The notes beneath the pieces were generated by a model. It saw nothing but the letters and a program-made list of their open reading frames with translations, did no database searches and was not told the origin of the DNA. Position numbers and translations under genes: made by a program. Positions 1 to 9,781 of a stretch of 64,000 bases of DNA are shown here, in pieces. Source of the DNA: Isoetes taiwanensis (taxonomy: Eukaryota > Streptophyta > Lycopodiopsida > Isoetales > Isoetaceae); assembly GCA_021234155.1 (NCBI GenBank), contig JAJEKV010000052.1, forward strand, positions 2,784,254-2,848,253, read 5' to 3'. Numbering within the stretch: the first letter of the stretch is position 1; the number at the start of each line of letters is the position of its first letter.

Positions 1-409
1 TCTAATACAAAAGTCGAAGATGGTACGACCGTTCCTTTAATGCCATATTTAGGTCCTGAATATAACTCAAACACTTGGCATAAATTGAGTAAGCATCAGT
101 GGCGCATGCTCATCTATGGCCTAAATTCAAATGCACGAACAATATCCAAGCCCAGTGACTACGCAAGCTTCACATATATTGATGGTCGTCCTCAGTTGCA
201 TGGAAACCTTGCTGCTTTTATTAATAGCTCTATCGAGAATCCTGAAGCTACCAATTGTGAATTTGTCGAGGCAAACAAAGACCAAGAAGAATTTTTAGGC
301 GTAAAATTGATGGAGATATATCATGGTTTATGCTATAAAAACTTTGTGTATTGGTGATGAATTGTTCATTGAATATGAATACGGTAGACCAATACCGGAG
401 GTCCTTTGA
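1..409 (+). pseudogene. SET-domain protein, 3' end, frame-broken
   Basis: Reading frame 1 is open from base 1, so the gene begins outside the window. It contains NLAAFINSS and ATNCEF, the SET-domain segment that resembles the N-H-S-C-x-P-N region. The frame runs into a stop at 355-357, but from 323 the next frame continues with AIKTLCIGDELFIEYEYG, the classic SET C-terminal G-x-E-L-x-x-x-Y, and stops at 407-409. The domain is therefore complete but split by a one-base shift near 315-325. SET domains transfer methyl groups from S-adenosylmethionine to protein lysines, usually on histones. No post-SET cysteines are seen. Retroelement sequence begins about 40 bases after the stop. This is either a decaying gene or an intact one carrying a one-base assembly error. 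The plant-like assignment is by eye. Confidence 0.7.
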
Positions 410-451
410 TGATGTACTCAAATTACTCATATAATTTTCGTCGGAATGCAC

Positions 452-503
452 CCTCCTCCTCCTCCTCCTCCTCCTCCTCCTCCTCCTCCTCCTCCTCTTC
501 TTC
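452..503. repeat. (CCT)n-(CTT)n microsatellite, tail of E1
   Basis: About 15 CCT units followed by two CTT units. On the - strand this is the AAG/AGG tail that follows hairpin module H of element E1. It is the only tract in the window dominated by CCT. Confidence 0.9.
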
Positions 504-1204
504 GATGATGTTCTCACAAAGACTATGTACAATTAAAGTTTAACAACAATTAAAAGACTTCGTTCAAAGTGAGCACATATTTCCCAATACCTACCCTGGG
601 TTTGAAACCAGGCCACATCAGGTACTCCTACTCCCATTTTAATCTTTAACGTTTTGGAAAAATCATATAAGAATATAATACAAGTAATAGATTTCATCTT
701 TAGATATCACAGTATTAAATAGATCATGTAACTTTTTCATTTAATCATAATTGTTTCATTCAAGTTTTAAACTGTAGACATAGGCTTGGTAAATCTTGTT
801 TTTTTGGAAAATACAACCTGAAATATCATTAACATATACGTATCTGGATCCTTAAAGAAGTAGTTCAGTAATATTCAATTTTTTATATAAGCTATCATCA
901 TTCATATATTTCAGAGCAGAGCTGGATCCATGAAGATCTATTCAATTTTCAGTATTTAGAATTTTTCAATTCACAAACACAACCATTTGTGAGCAAGATA
1001 CACTATTATGTAGTCTGTACCAACTTAAATAGAACCAGACCAGTCATATACTTGTCTAACTTGTCACCACTTGATTGTACTTCCATTTAAAGAGGAAAGA
1101 TCTCACCAAGTATTGGTACAAGCATTGCATCAGACCATGTTCTTCTTATGGTCCATTGATTGTAACACCAAACATCCGAAAATAACTCCAGGAGAGAGAG
1201 TAGG

Positions 1205-1318
1205 AGAGAGAGTTCTGGTTACCTGCACCCAAGCAATGACAAAGTTAGCATAAATTGGTAACTAGCCAAGGGGCGTCAGGTAAGCTATAGAACACTCTGG
1301 CTTATCGCCCTTCACCTA
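1205..1318 (-). promoter_or_regulatory. PK pseudoknot covering a 3' splice site, E1
   Basis: On the - strand, AAGGGCG pairs with CGCCCCUU, and between and beyond them AGAGNGUUCU plus UUACCUG pairs with CAGGUAA plus AGAACNCUCU. The arms alternate a-b-a'-b', a pseudoknot. The long loop carries UGCUAAC, and UGCAG|GUAACC starts inside arm b'. Confidence 0.65.
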
Positions 1319-3357
1319 TTATTTTCAGCATTGTTAAATTATATTAACCCAATAGAGTCTCATGATTTCAGTAGGTTAATACAAGCTGACAAAACTCATT
1401 AACTAGTTGGTGGCCAATACCAATAGGGTATTCTACTTAAAGCCTACTAGTGATCAGAGTTGAGGAAAAACAACATATATAAGCCCTTGCAAAGCCTCAT
1501 TACAAAGCGAACCTCTTGCCTATGGCTGGCTGTCCAACTTAACCTGTGTACTTGAGATGAAATTCATGATTGTTGTGCCTTATTCCTTTTCAACAAGGTG
1601 GCACCGGATCATCATACAACCATCATATAACCATATAGTGCTGACTTACTTTGTAGACCTTTATATAAGCGGAACTAAATCAGCGAGCAACACACTTAGA
1701 CTAAGGACATCAGGTACAATGCAAGCCCCTGCACTGCAATGTAATCTAACCTACAGCATTTAACAACCTTAGCAAACTTGAGTATTTCTAAGCACTCCAC
1801 AACATAGACCTAGCAGCAGTCATGCAAAAACATGAGTATGAAGCCACCTACAATCCCAAGCCTAAAGCAAACCGATGTGCAACACTATGAACCCAACATC
1901 ATATGCAAAAGGCAAACACCAAATAAGAAAACAACTGACACAATCATGTAGCTACACAAACAAGGTATGCTGCACACAACCACTCAACCCTAATATGCCT
2001 GCTATTTTCCAACCTGCATGCCATACAGTACCGCTATATGCATGGTCTAACACAGCACTACAACATTGAAATAAGGCAACACTATTGTTTGCTTTTGCTT
2101 TTGAACAGATAATCATACATAATAGTTACAAGAACCTGAATGTGTTCGCTCCGCTTTTCTAGCAGTAACGCCAAGCTCCATTATGAATCTGTGTATCACG
2201 TCTGCTAAACTAGAGCCAGAAATGGCTATCGGTTTTGAGCCTACCACAGATAGATTATCATGAATATTGTTAGCTCTAAATCAATATTTAGAGGAAAGGA
2301 ACAGAGCACCAATGCCTTTGTTCAAGCCAAAACTTTACCTTGTATCAGATTAAATCGGCTTGTTTCTTCCATTTATGGCAATATTTTATCTAGATGTGGA
2401 TCATCATATCAACCAGCAAAGATTCGAAATGGCTTTTAGCAAATAGTTATGGCAACCTCGCAGCCAAATCGACAGCTTACTCCCCATTTTCATAACAGAG
2501 AACCCCTTAAAAAACCATGCATCGAAAGCTATCTGATACTATAGCTCTGCAATCAGGCATTTCCGATGCTGTTCATATCATTTGGTATCTGATGCTATCA
2601 TATCATTTCCGATGCTATCTGAGCGGCCATTTTGGCGCCAGATGCAGCCATAGCAGATGCCTTAGCAAAGCCACGAATAAAATTTTGCCCCAATATATTT
2701 TTGGCACCAACGTATGCCCTAAATTCAAGACCATTTAATTTTAATGCACAATTTTCTATCTTTGAAACTTTGTTGCCTTCATATACGTGCCACTCTTAGC
2801 CACTTTGCACATTTAATGCACCTTAGAGTATCATAAGAAGCAAATGAGCGCTTCCACCAAAGTGACATGCAATTGCAATTGCATGTTGCTCCACTTGCCT
2901 CACATGCATTTAAAGCAAATGCATGCATAAGATTAAAGGAAAAATCCCATAAGCTATATCTTTAGTTTATACAAAGGGCTAGCTTATTTACCATGTAGAG
3001 GCGTTTGTAAACAATAATGCCAAAGTGCCTTGATTTCCTTGCAATTTCTATCCATTGGAATTTTTTGCCTTCTTCTATGCAACATAAGCTATTTAGAGCG
3101 ATAGACCATTGTTGACTATTTTCAAATGTCTCATTTTCAGAAGTCCTTTATCCCATATTTTAAATGTGGAACCATATATTTCTTTGGAGGGTTTGAACCC
3201 CTACTTATTTTGTGATGCCATATAGGTTTAAATACACATCATTTATTTTCTTGCAATAGATGCACCAAATACCATAATAAGTGTAAAGGTTATGTGTGCA
3301 GGTCTTTTGCATTTTAAACCAGTGCTTCCACCAACCTAGGCACCATAGCTTGCCATG

Positions 3358-3425
3358 ATGTCAAATAAATACATGTGTCGATTTCTTTTTCTCTTTCCAA
3401 TGATTTGAAGAATCAAAAGAGAATT
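3358..3425. repeat. Flank repeated at 5262-5330
   Basis: This sequence, containing TTTCCAATGATTTGAAGAAT and leading into (TTC)n, recurs almost unchanged at 5262-5330, where it again leads into (TTC)n. The block between the two copies holds E2 and three SINEs. It is either a tandem duplication of about 1.9 kb or a conserved element 5' end seen twice. A weaker version lies at 50705-50765. Confidence 0.75.
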
Positions 3426-3495
3426 TCTTCTTCTTCTTCTTCTTCTTCTTCTTCTTCTTCTTCTTCTTCTTCTTCTTCTTCTTCTTCTTCTTCTT
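3426..3495. repeat. (TTC)n microsatellite
   Basis: About 23 units. It abuts the H module of E2 and is AAG on the element strand. Confidence 0.95.
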
Positions 3496-4296
3496 TTTAC
3501 CATTTACATCCAAACTTACACTATTAAATGAACGAGTCACGTTAATAGTTCCATATAAGATGTAAACTCTACCATATATCCACCCTAGTATTTAACTAGG
3601 CCACAACATACCTTAATATATCCATTATGAAACAAATACTGCGTATCCATCATTCAAATTATCATTTTTGTAAAACAGTATTATTTTCAATCTGTACATT
3701 TCCATTTTTCATCTTACATTTTCAGTCATACTTTAGTCATATTTGAACTGTTAAATAGCTTTGTTTCCGTCTTAATCCTTTCCATTTTTCATCTTACAAT
3801 TTCTGTCATACTTTAGTCATATCTAAACTGTCAAATAGCTTCGTTTCAGTCTTAATCATTTCAATATTTTTTGATACAGTAGTTTCAGTTTTGCACAATA
3901 GTAATACACATTTAACATCTCATAATTTTCCTGGTAAAGCTTTATTTATATTGGATCACAAATTCAAGTTCAACAATTATGTTCAGCAAGTGTAGCATTT
4001 CAGCATCTATATATTATGAGCCATATAGCTGGACTCCCAATTATATTTTTCAGGATATTTTCAATAACTAAGTTTAACAGCACGGTTTACATTGTCTATT
4101 CTCATTAAGAGAAATATGGCTATATTTATCAGATTTAACGTGCTTAACAGCAATGTTTAACAAAGCCAAATAATCAGACCCATGTAAGGATCCCTTTATT
4201 AGAGTATAAGCATGGAAGGATCTCACCAAACGGGGGTTTAGGATATTCCCCCCACGTGGTAGAACCCCCCTTTGGTAAATCGAGAAATGGTCCAAA
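3496..4296 (-). mobile_element. E2, retroelement fragment with H module
   Basis: Hairpin H is at 3584-3600 (CCTAG pairs CTAGG, loop TATTTAA) and is followed by GCCACA as in other copies. The GATCTCACC box is at 4209-4217. The region where PK would be expected is replaced by the SINE cluster. Bases 3700-3860 contain two similar blocks built on TTTTCATCTTACA and CAAATAGCTT, a local duplication of about 100 bases. Confidence 0.6.
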
Positions 4297-4297
4297 T

Positions 4298-4639
4298 TTT
4301 TGTATTTTTTATTTTTGGTCCAGCTAGACTAGTCTTGTCACTAGAATATCATCTTGTACAGACTAGCTAGAAATATCCTACTGCCGGTCAAGGCAACCAA
4401 AGTGGAGGACACGTATAGGCACAAGTTCTACCACGTCGGGGATCATGGCCAGATAACCCCAAAGAACCAACTCCCAAATATAAACATACACTGGCCGGGT
4501 TTGAACCCCCGACCAAGTGCACATTTATTTTGGCATTACTAGGCCTATACCAACTCACCACACATCCGTTGGGCAAAACTTTAGCCATACATGCACACTT
4601 TGTAGGCGGGGATATCTCCGCCTTAGGAAGTCACGGAAA
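4298..4639 (-). mobile_element. tRNA-derived SINE, copy 1 of 3
   Basis: On the - strand, an A-box-like TGGTGAGTTGGTATAGG is followed after about 40 bases by a B-box-like GGTTCAAACCC (about 4498-4508), the spacing of an RNA polymerase III promoter. A body of about 200 bases follows, ending in an A-rich AAAAATAAAAAATACAAAA. The order of promoter, body and A-rich tail is that of a plant tRNA-derived SINE. Confidence 0.75.
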
Positions 4640-4981
4640 TTTTGTATTTTTTATTTTTGGTCCAGCTAGACTAGTCTTGTCACTAGAATATCATCTTGTA
4701 CAGACTAGCTAGAAATATCCTACTGCCGGTCAAGGCAACCAAAGTGGAGGACACGTATAGGCACAAGTTCTACCACGTCGGGGATCATGGCCGTATAACC
4801 CCAGTAACCAACTCCCAAATATAAACATACACTGGCCGGGTTTGAACCCCCGACCAAGTGCACATTTATTTTGGCATTACTAGGCCTATACCAACTCACC
4901 ACACATCCGTTGGGCAAAACTTTAGCCATACATGCACACTTTGTAGGCAGGATATCTCCCGCCTTAGGAAGTCACGGAAAT
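4640..4981 (-). mobile_element. tRNA-derived SINE, copy 2 of 3
   Basis: Near-identical to the previous copy and directly joined to it, head to tail, with a period of about 343 bases. Its B-box-like sequence is at about 4840-4850. Confidence 0.75.
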
Positions 4982-5262
4982 TTTTGTATTTTTTATTTTT
5001 GGTCCAGCTAGACTAGTCTTGTCACTAGAATATCATCTTGTACAGACTAGCTAGAAATATCCTACTGCCGGTCAAGGCAACCAAAGTTGAGGACACGTGA
5101 TAGGCACAAGTTCTACCACGTCTTGGGATCATGGGCAGTATAACCCCAAAGAACCAACTCCCAAATATAAACATACCTTGCCGAGTTTGAACCCCCGACC
5201 AAGTGCACATTTATTTTGGCATTACTAGGCCTATACCAACTCACCACACCATCCGTTGGGCG
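4982..5262 (-). mobile_element. tRNA-derived SINE, copy 3, 5'-truncated
   Basis: Same unit, cut at the 5' end on the element strand where it meets the repeated flank near 5258. The B-box-like sequence is about 5187-5197. Small indels relative to copies 1 and 2 lie mostly near CTG/CAG. Confidence 0.7.
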
Positions 5263-5330
5263 GAAGTCAAATAAATACATGTGTCGATTTCTTTTTCTCT
5301 TTCCAATGATTTGAAGAATCAAAAGAGAAT
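5262..5330. repeat. Flank repeat, second copy
   Basis: Second copy of 3358-3425, again running directly into a (TTC)n tract. Confidence 0.75.
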
Positions 5331-5550
5331 TTCTTCTTCTTCTTCTTCTTCTTCTTCTTCTTCTTCGAATTCTTCTTCTTCTTCTTCTTCTTCTTCTTCT
5401 TCTTCTTCTTCTTCTTCTTCTTCTTCTTCTTCTTCTTCTTCTTTCTTCTTCTTCTTCTTCTTCTTCTTCTTCTTCTTCTTCTTCTTCTTCTTCTTCTTCT
5501 TCTTCTTCTTCTTCTTCTTCTTCTTCTTCTTCTTCTTCTTCTTCTTCTTC
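5331..5550. repeat. (TTC)n microsatellite, 220 bases
   Basis: The longest CTT tract in the window, with interruptions GAAT near 5367 and CTTTC near 5441. It abuts H of E3. Confidence 0.95.
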
Positions 5551-5982
5551 GAATATGTTCTTACAAAGACTACGGTCAGATAATGTTAAAAAACATTTAA
5601 AAGCCTCGTTCAGAGTAAGGACATGTCTCCCAATATCTACCCTGGTGTTTTATGCCAGGCCACATCAGGTACTCCTACTTCCATTATCCCTTAATATAAT
5701 CAACATTTCACAATATAGCTTAAATTTAGATCTTATTGTAATATGTATAACATGTACTTAAACCTTTACTTGAAATAGTAATCATTCTTTATTTATTTAT
5801 CATGAAAAATATAATCGTTTTACAATATCAATTTGCCAATAGAAAGATCTCACCAAGTTCTTGCCATAAATCATATTCCTCTTCAATCTTTTTATAACTC
5901 TTTAACTCAGCAATTTTGATTCCAAATATTCCCATCTCTTTCGAGTTAACGACCACCCTAGAAACAAAATAGAGACAATTGG

Positions 5983-6113
5983 AGGAGAGAACCCGTACCT
6001 GCAGCCAATCAATACACAATTAGCATGATAATGGTAAATGTGCAAGGGCCAAAAGGTACATTGGGTCTCTCAGTTTATCACTGATCACCAATTGTATCCT
6101 TTTGCCCTGAGGT
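5983..6113 (-). promoter_or_regulatory. PK pseudoknot, E3 type
   Basis: The topology is that of E1, with different bases. Arm a GGGCAAAAGG pairs CCUUUUGGCCC with one bulge; arm b GAGAG-ACCC-GUACC pairs GGUAC-GGGU-CUCUC. The loop has UGCUAAU, and the splice site is UGCAG|GUACGGG. Both stems differ from the E1 type by compensatory changes. Confidence 0.65.
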
Positions 6114-6182
6114 GACCTTAACTAGAAAGGATTGGAATAGTAGCATATTTAGCATTATAATTTCTCAATTATCAATCATTCC

Positions 6183-6216
6183 CATTAGACGAGAACTAAT
6201 TTCTTAGTCCCAAATC
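6183..6216 (-). promoter_or_regulatory. GAAA-tetraloop hairpin
   Basis: On the - strand GGGACUAA-GAAA-UUAGUUCU folds as an eight-pair stem with a GNRA loop. Several pairs are G-U on this strand and would be A-C on the other, so the RNA should be the - strand transcript. It repeats in E4-E7 and twice in E14. Confidence 0.5.
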
Positions 6217-6487
6217 CAGCTGGTCATGTTGATAATTGTTCAATAGCATGATAATTTTCTTACAACTTTAAATTTTCAGATGTAAAAATCAGATTTCATA
6301 CTCTTCTTAATGTTTTAAACAAGATAATACTTAAGCGCATACATTTAAGTTATGCGATTCCATTTTTGCCTTTCAATAAACCAAGGCAGCAAAAAATCTA
6401 ATGGAAACACAGAAATATGAAATATTTAGCTAGTCTAATCCATTTAGCAAATATCTTAATCATTTTAATCATGAAACAGTGAAGAAC

Positions 6488-6601
6488 CTGATATTTGAAG
6501 TCTCCAGATAGGATACTCCAGAATAGGCATACATCATTGCCTAGAATGCCATCAAATAAATCTTTAGCGCATTTCAGCATTTTCCAGGAGCCATAATACA
6601 T
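6488..6601 (-). CDS. Candidate first exon of E3 (38 codons)
   Basis: From an ATG at 6599-6601 the frame runs 38 codons (starting MYYGSWKMLK, ending SGDFKYQ) to a CAG|GTTCTT splice donor in phase 0. The MPKGVY first exons of E9, E10, E15 and E18 end the same way: a Gln codon CAG, phase 0, GT next. The product is not recognised. The same exon is at 20862-20975 in E7. In E4-E6 it is damaged, mostly at CAG/CTG. Start choice is uncertain because the frame is also open a few codons upstream. Confidence 0.4.
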
Positions 6602-7418
6602 AGCATGCAACCATGTTTTAATCACCAGCAGATGACGTGCGTATCATCCTCCACCTTAAAATGCATCTGTATTATAAGGCAGAAACAGAAAGTATATATT
6701 TCAAGCTCATTTGCAAGCCTGTTATTTGTGTTCAAAGTTAGCATTACCACATCGATCTCAAAGTTAGCAGTAAGAACTTGGCGAAGAGGCAAAATACCCT
6801 TTGGCAGTGCCATTTTCTGCAGGAGATGACTCCATGCATGGAACTGTATTTTGCTTCACAATCTGTCTGGAAACCAAGATTTGGATCCCATAAATCTCAT
6901 ACTAATTTCGAAATCCATAAATATCAGGAATTTCAATAAGGAACTTACCAACAGAACTCTATTTTGAAGACATTGAAGCAATGAAAAACCGAAGAAGCTG
7001 CTAGTATAGAAGCTCTTACAGCGTATTAGCAAATGTGTACAGCGGGCTAGTTTGTATTATCCGGCCCCCCCCTACTGTATTATCCGGCCTAGACACCTAT
7101 AGTAGTATCCGTATTCTTTGGTACTTTTGCCCCCTTTGGAAGAATCCCAAAAGCCCCTCTTCTACATCGTCAAAATACCATTATTCTAAATTAAATCAAA
7201 TTATTAACTGTTTATTTAGAATAAAATTGGATAGTAGGTCGATTAGGTATGTTGTGGACAAAACTGCCTGTTTTGAGCGCGCCGCATCGAAAAGTCTGCG
7301 GATGCATGGAAGGGGCGGTTTCTTCTTCGCTAAACTACCAAAGGGGGGCGGATGCTACTGATGGGTCGTCGGGCCGGTTTCTTCCGGGGGGGCGGGATAA
7401 TACGACCCTCCCGCAAAA

Positions 7419-7646
7419 TTACCCGACAAGATCATAAACCATTTTTTGAGACATGGCAGCCATCAAAGTCCTGTGAAGCAGCTTCATGGCTATGACAACG
7501 ACCTTCTTTTTGGCCATAGCCTGGCAAAACGAACTTGGAAGTGCCATATAGAGCAAGCTACGACACTTTTTCATATCTGGATCGCTCCATAAAGCCGTAT
7601 TTCCAGCAACAGATCCTACAACATATTTTTCAGCTACAAATGGCAA
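7419..7646 (-). CDS. Candidate coding segment, VAEKYVVGS type
   Basis: An open frame of about 75 codons begins near a TTG and contains AEKYVVGSVAGNTALW and ALPSSFCQAMAKKK. The same frame is kept in E7 (21394-21648). A diverged, broken DNA relative lies in E14 (49500-49740), which also encodes ALPNSFCQDMAKK. I do not recognise the protein. It lies upstream of the candidate first exon on the element strand and could be an earlier exon or a captured gene piece. Confidence 0.3.
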   Translation of the reverse strand: MPFVAEKYVVGSVAGNTALWSDPDMKKCRSLLYMALPSSFCQAMAKKKVVVIAMKLLHRTLMAAMSQKMVYDLVG

Positions 7647-8664
7647 CCCTTTTCATAAGAGGTCTGCAAATCCAAACTTTTGATTCTAAATCCGGTTAGA
7701 ACCGACATACTAGGCAGCCCTTTTGCAGAATCGGCCCATGCTATTTGTGGTCTTCTTTAGCTTTTAGGCAGATGCGGCTACATTAGCCATCCAGAACAAC
7801 TCATCCATTATACAGAAGCAAACCCTAGGTTTAGGGCTATTTAGGGCATATCGAAAATCAATGGTAATTTTAGCCCCAAAATATTTGGCAGAGTATCCAT
7901 TGAAACCTTATTACAAGAAAAACCTTCATCATCTTTTCGATAAAATGCTTTATCAACCATTACAAGAAGCTTCCCCAAGCATATAAGGGCTTGTCGCCAC
8001 TTCTCCAAGCATATAACGGCTTATGCTTATTGCCGCAACTACACCAAGCATATAAAGGATTTTGCCATACTTTGCTTTTTGTAGACAATTTGGTTTTTGC
8101 CATACAAGCTATTAAAAAGCACATCCTAGATCGTAAGATGATTTTTCATGGGGTCCACATTTAACATAAGGGTTTCAAACTTTGTAATAATAAACCTTCT
8201 CTTTGATTAAATATAGTCCAAAATCATTTTTGTATCACCACTGGGATATGCACGTCACTTATAAAACCTTTATACCCCATATAATATTTCGTATCCATGC
8301 TTCTCACAAAATAGCAAGTAAAGCTCTAGTGTTTTTTGTACACAAGAACCATTGAGGTAAAATATTTTAGTTGTATCCACTTCTGAGGTAAAATGTTCTA
8401 CCCCATAACTTCATCTCAACACCATAACTTCATCTCAACTTTGCACATGCATCACCCTTCAAGTTTGCATTTCATGCCAAATCGTGTCATATAGCCACCT
8501 CGTGCCATAAGCCTCTATAAATATTCAAACAAATTGATACTTCCATAATTATTTCCAAAGCATAAGGCCTAAGCCAAGATTGTAATATGCCCTAAGGCAA
8601 TTTTGCATCTTAAACCAACTTTATTACGAAGGGCAAATTGGCCCCAACCTTTCAAAAAGAATAT

Positions 8665-8771
8665 CTTCTTCTTCTTCTTCTTCTTCTTCTTCTTCTTCTT
8701 CTTCTTCTTCTTCTTCTTCTTCTTCTTCTTCTTCTTCTTCTTCTTCTTCTTCTTCTTCTTCTTCTTCTTCT
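8665..8771. repeat. (CTT)n microsatellite, tail of E4
   Basis: About 35 units. It is the (AAG)n tail directly after the T module of E4. Confidence 0.95.
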
Positions 8772-8864
8772 CCCACATCCCTCCCTCGGGGATGTAGGAC
8801 ACCACTTTTATAAGGAAAGTAGGACACCCCATATAAAAGAGGGTCCTACTTATACCGAAGAAAG
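8772..8864 (-). promoter_or_regulatory. T module, 3'-terminal RNA hairpins of E4
   Basis: On the - strand an AGGACCC-type arm folds back on a GGGUGUCCUACU-type arm, followed by ACAUCCC...GGGAUGU. The conserved GAGGGAGGGAUGUGGG then abuts (AAG)n. Confidence 0.6.
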
Positions 8865-9651
8865 CAGATTAATCTACATGAGATATTGATATTTTGAAAT
8901 TTAGAGTATTAGGTACATTGGCCCTAATCTCTATGCCATGGCACTATGGACCAAGGTCTTTTTATAATCTTAATATGTCAAGTTAATTTCGATGGGCCAT
9001 ACATACCATGGATAGCCCGGATATATGCATTATGTCATTTCATAGGCTATGACCATTTACCATAAGATATGGTAGCAGAACCATTCAACTGTAATAGAAC
9101 ATAAGTTAGTAATGCTAGATCCAAATAAGGAATCAACATTATTTAATGGTTTCGGAAATGATGTGTTTGCTGAATACCTCCAGCAAATAGATGTCACAGT
9201 TTCTTCTTCGAATATGTTCTTACAAAGACTACAGTCAGATAAGATAATGTTAAAAAACATTTAAAAGCCTGGATTCGGGTAAGGACATGTCTCCCAATAT
9301 CTACCACAATGTTTTATGCGGGGCCACATCAGGTACTCCTACTTCCATTATCCCTTAATATAATCAACATTTCACAATATAGCTTAAATTTAGATCTTAT
9401 TGTAATATGCATAACCTGTACTTAAACCTTTACTTGAAATAGTAATCATTCTTTATTTATTTATCATGAAAAATATAATCGTTTTACAGTATCAATTTAT
9501 CAATAGAAAGATCTCACCAAGTTCTTGCCATAAATCATATTCCTTCACGTCTTCAATCTTTTTATAACTCTTTAACTCAGCAATTTTAATTGCAAATATT
9601 CCCATCTCTTTCGAGTTAACGACCACCTAGAAACAAAATAGAACAATTGGA

Positions 9652-9781
9652 GGAGAGAACCCGTACCTGCAGCCAATCAATACACAATTAGCATGATAAT
9701 GGTAAATGTGCAAGGGCCAAAAGGTACATTGGGTCTCTCAGTTTATCACTGATCACCAATTGTATCCTTTTGCCCTGAGGT
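9652..9781 (-). promoter_or_regulatory. PK pseudoknot, E4
   Basis: The same arms as in E3 are intact, including GUACC pairing GGUAC and GGGCAAAAGG pairing CCUUUUGGCCC. Confidence 0.6.

Larger units (their letters stand above)
504..3425 (-). mobile_element. E1, non-autonomous retroelement copy
   Basis: On the - strand E1 holds PK (1205-1318), the CTTGGTGAGATC box (about 1088-1100), hairpin H (595-612, CCTGG pairing CCAGG) and then the AGG/AAG tail. It has no K hairpin, ORF2, RT or T module. A first-exon donor CAG|GTTCTTG lies near 2137, and the codons before it read RSEHIQ, matching RSEPKQ of the coding family. No start codon was found for that exon. Bases 2523-2630 hold short imperfect repeats built on GATGCTATCTGA. 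A GGCGCCA palindrome sits at 2634-2641. The rest, to 3425, shows nothing I can identify. Confidence 0.7.
5551..8664 (-). mobile_element. E3, non-autonomous family copy, 3'-truncated
   Basis: Element-strand modules: candidate exons (7419-7646 and 6488-6601), a GAAA-tetraloop hairpin (about 6183-6216), PK (5983-6113), the GTGAGATC box (about 5845-5856), hairpin H (5641-5659, CCTGG pairs CCAGG), then the AAG tract. The K hairpin and T module present in E4-E7 are missing, so this copy ends at H. Together with E7 it is the cleanest member of the family. A telomere-like AAACCCTAGGTTTAGGG lies near 7825-7845. From 7860 to 8664 the sequence is shared with E4-E7 but shows no gene. Confidence 0.75.

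Noticed and set aside
504-3425. Group I or group II intron
   Set aside because: No domain V-type hairpin, GUGYG start or conserved P/Q/R/S core. The splice signals look spliceosomal.
4490-4560. tRNA gene
   Set aside because: The A- and B-box-like sequences are in tRNA order, but there is no clear cloverleaf or acceptor stem and the unit continues for hundreds of bases. It is a SINE promoter.
5281-5583. Long poly-Ser, poly-Phe, poly-Leu, poly-Lys, poly-Glu and poly-Arg frames over the CTT/CCT tracts
   Set aside because: Every frame of a pure trinucleotide repeat is open; these carry no coding evidence.
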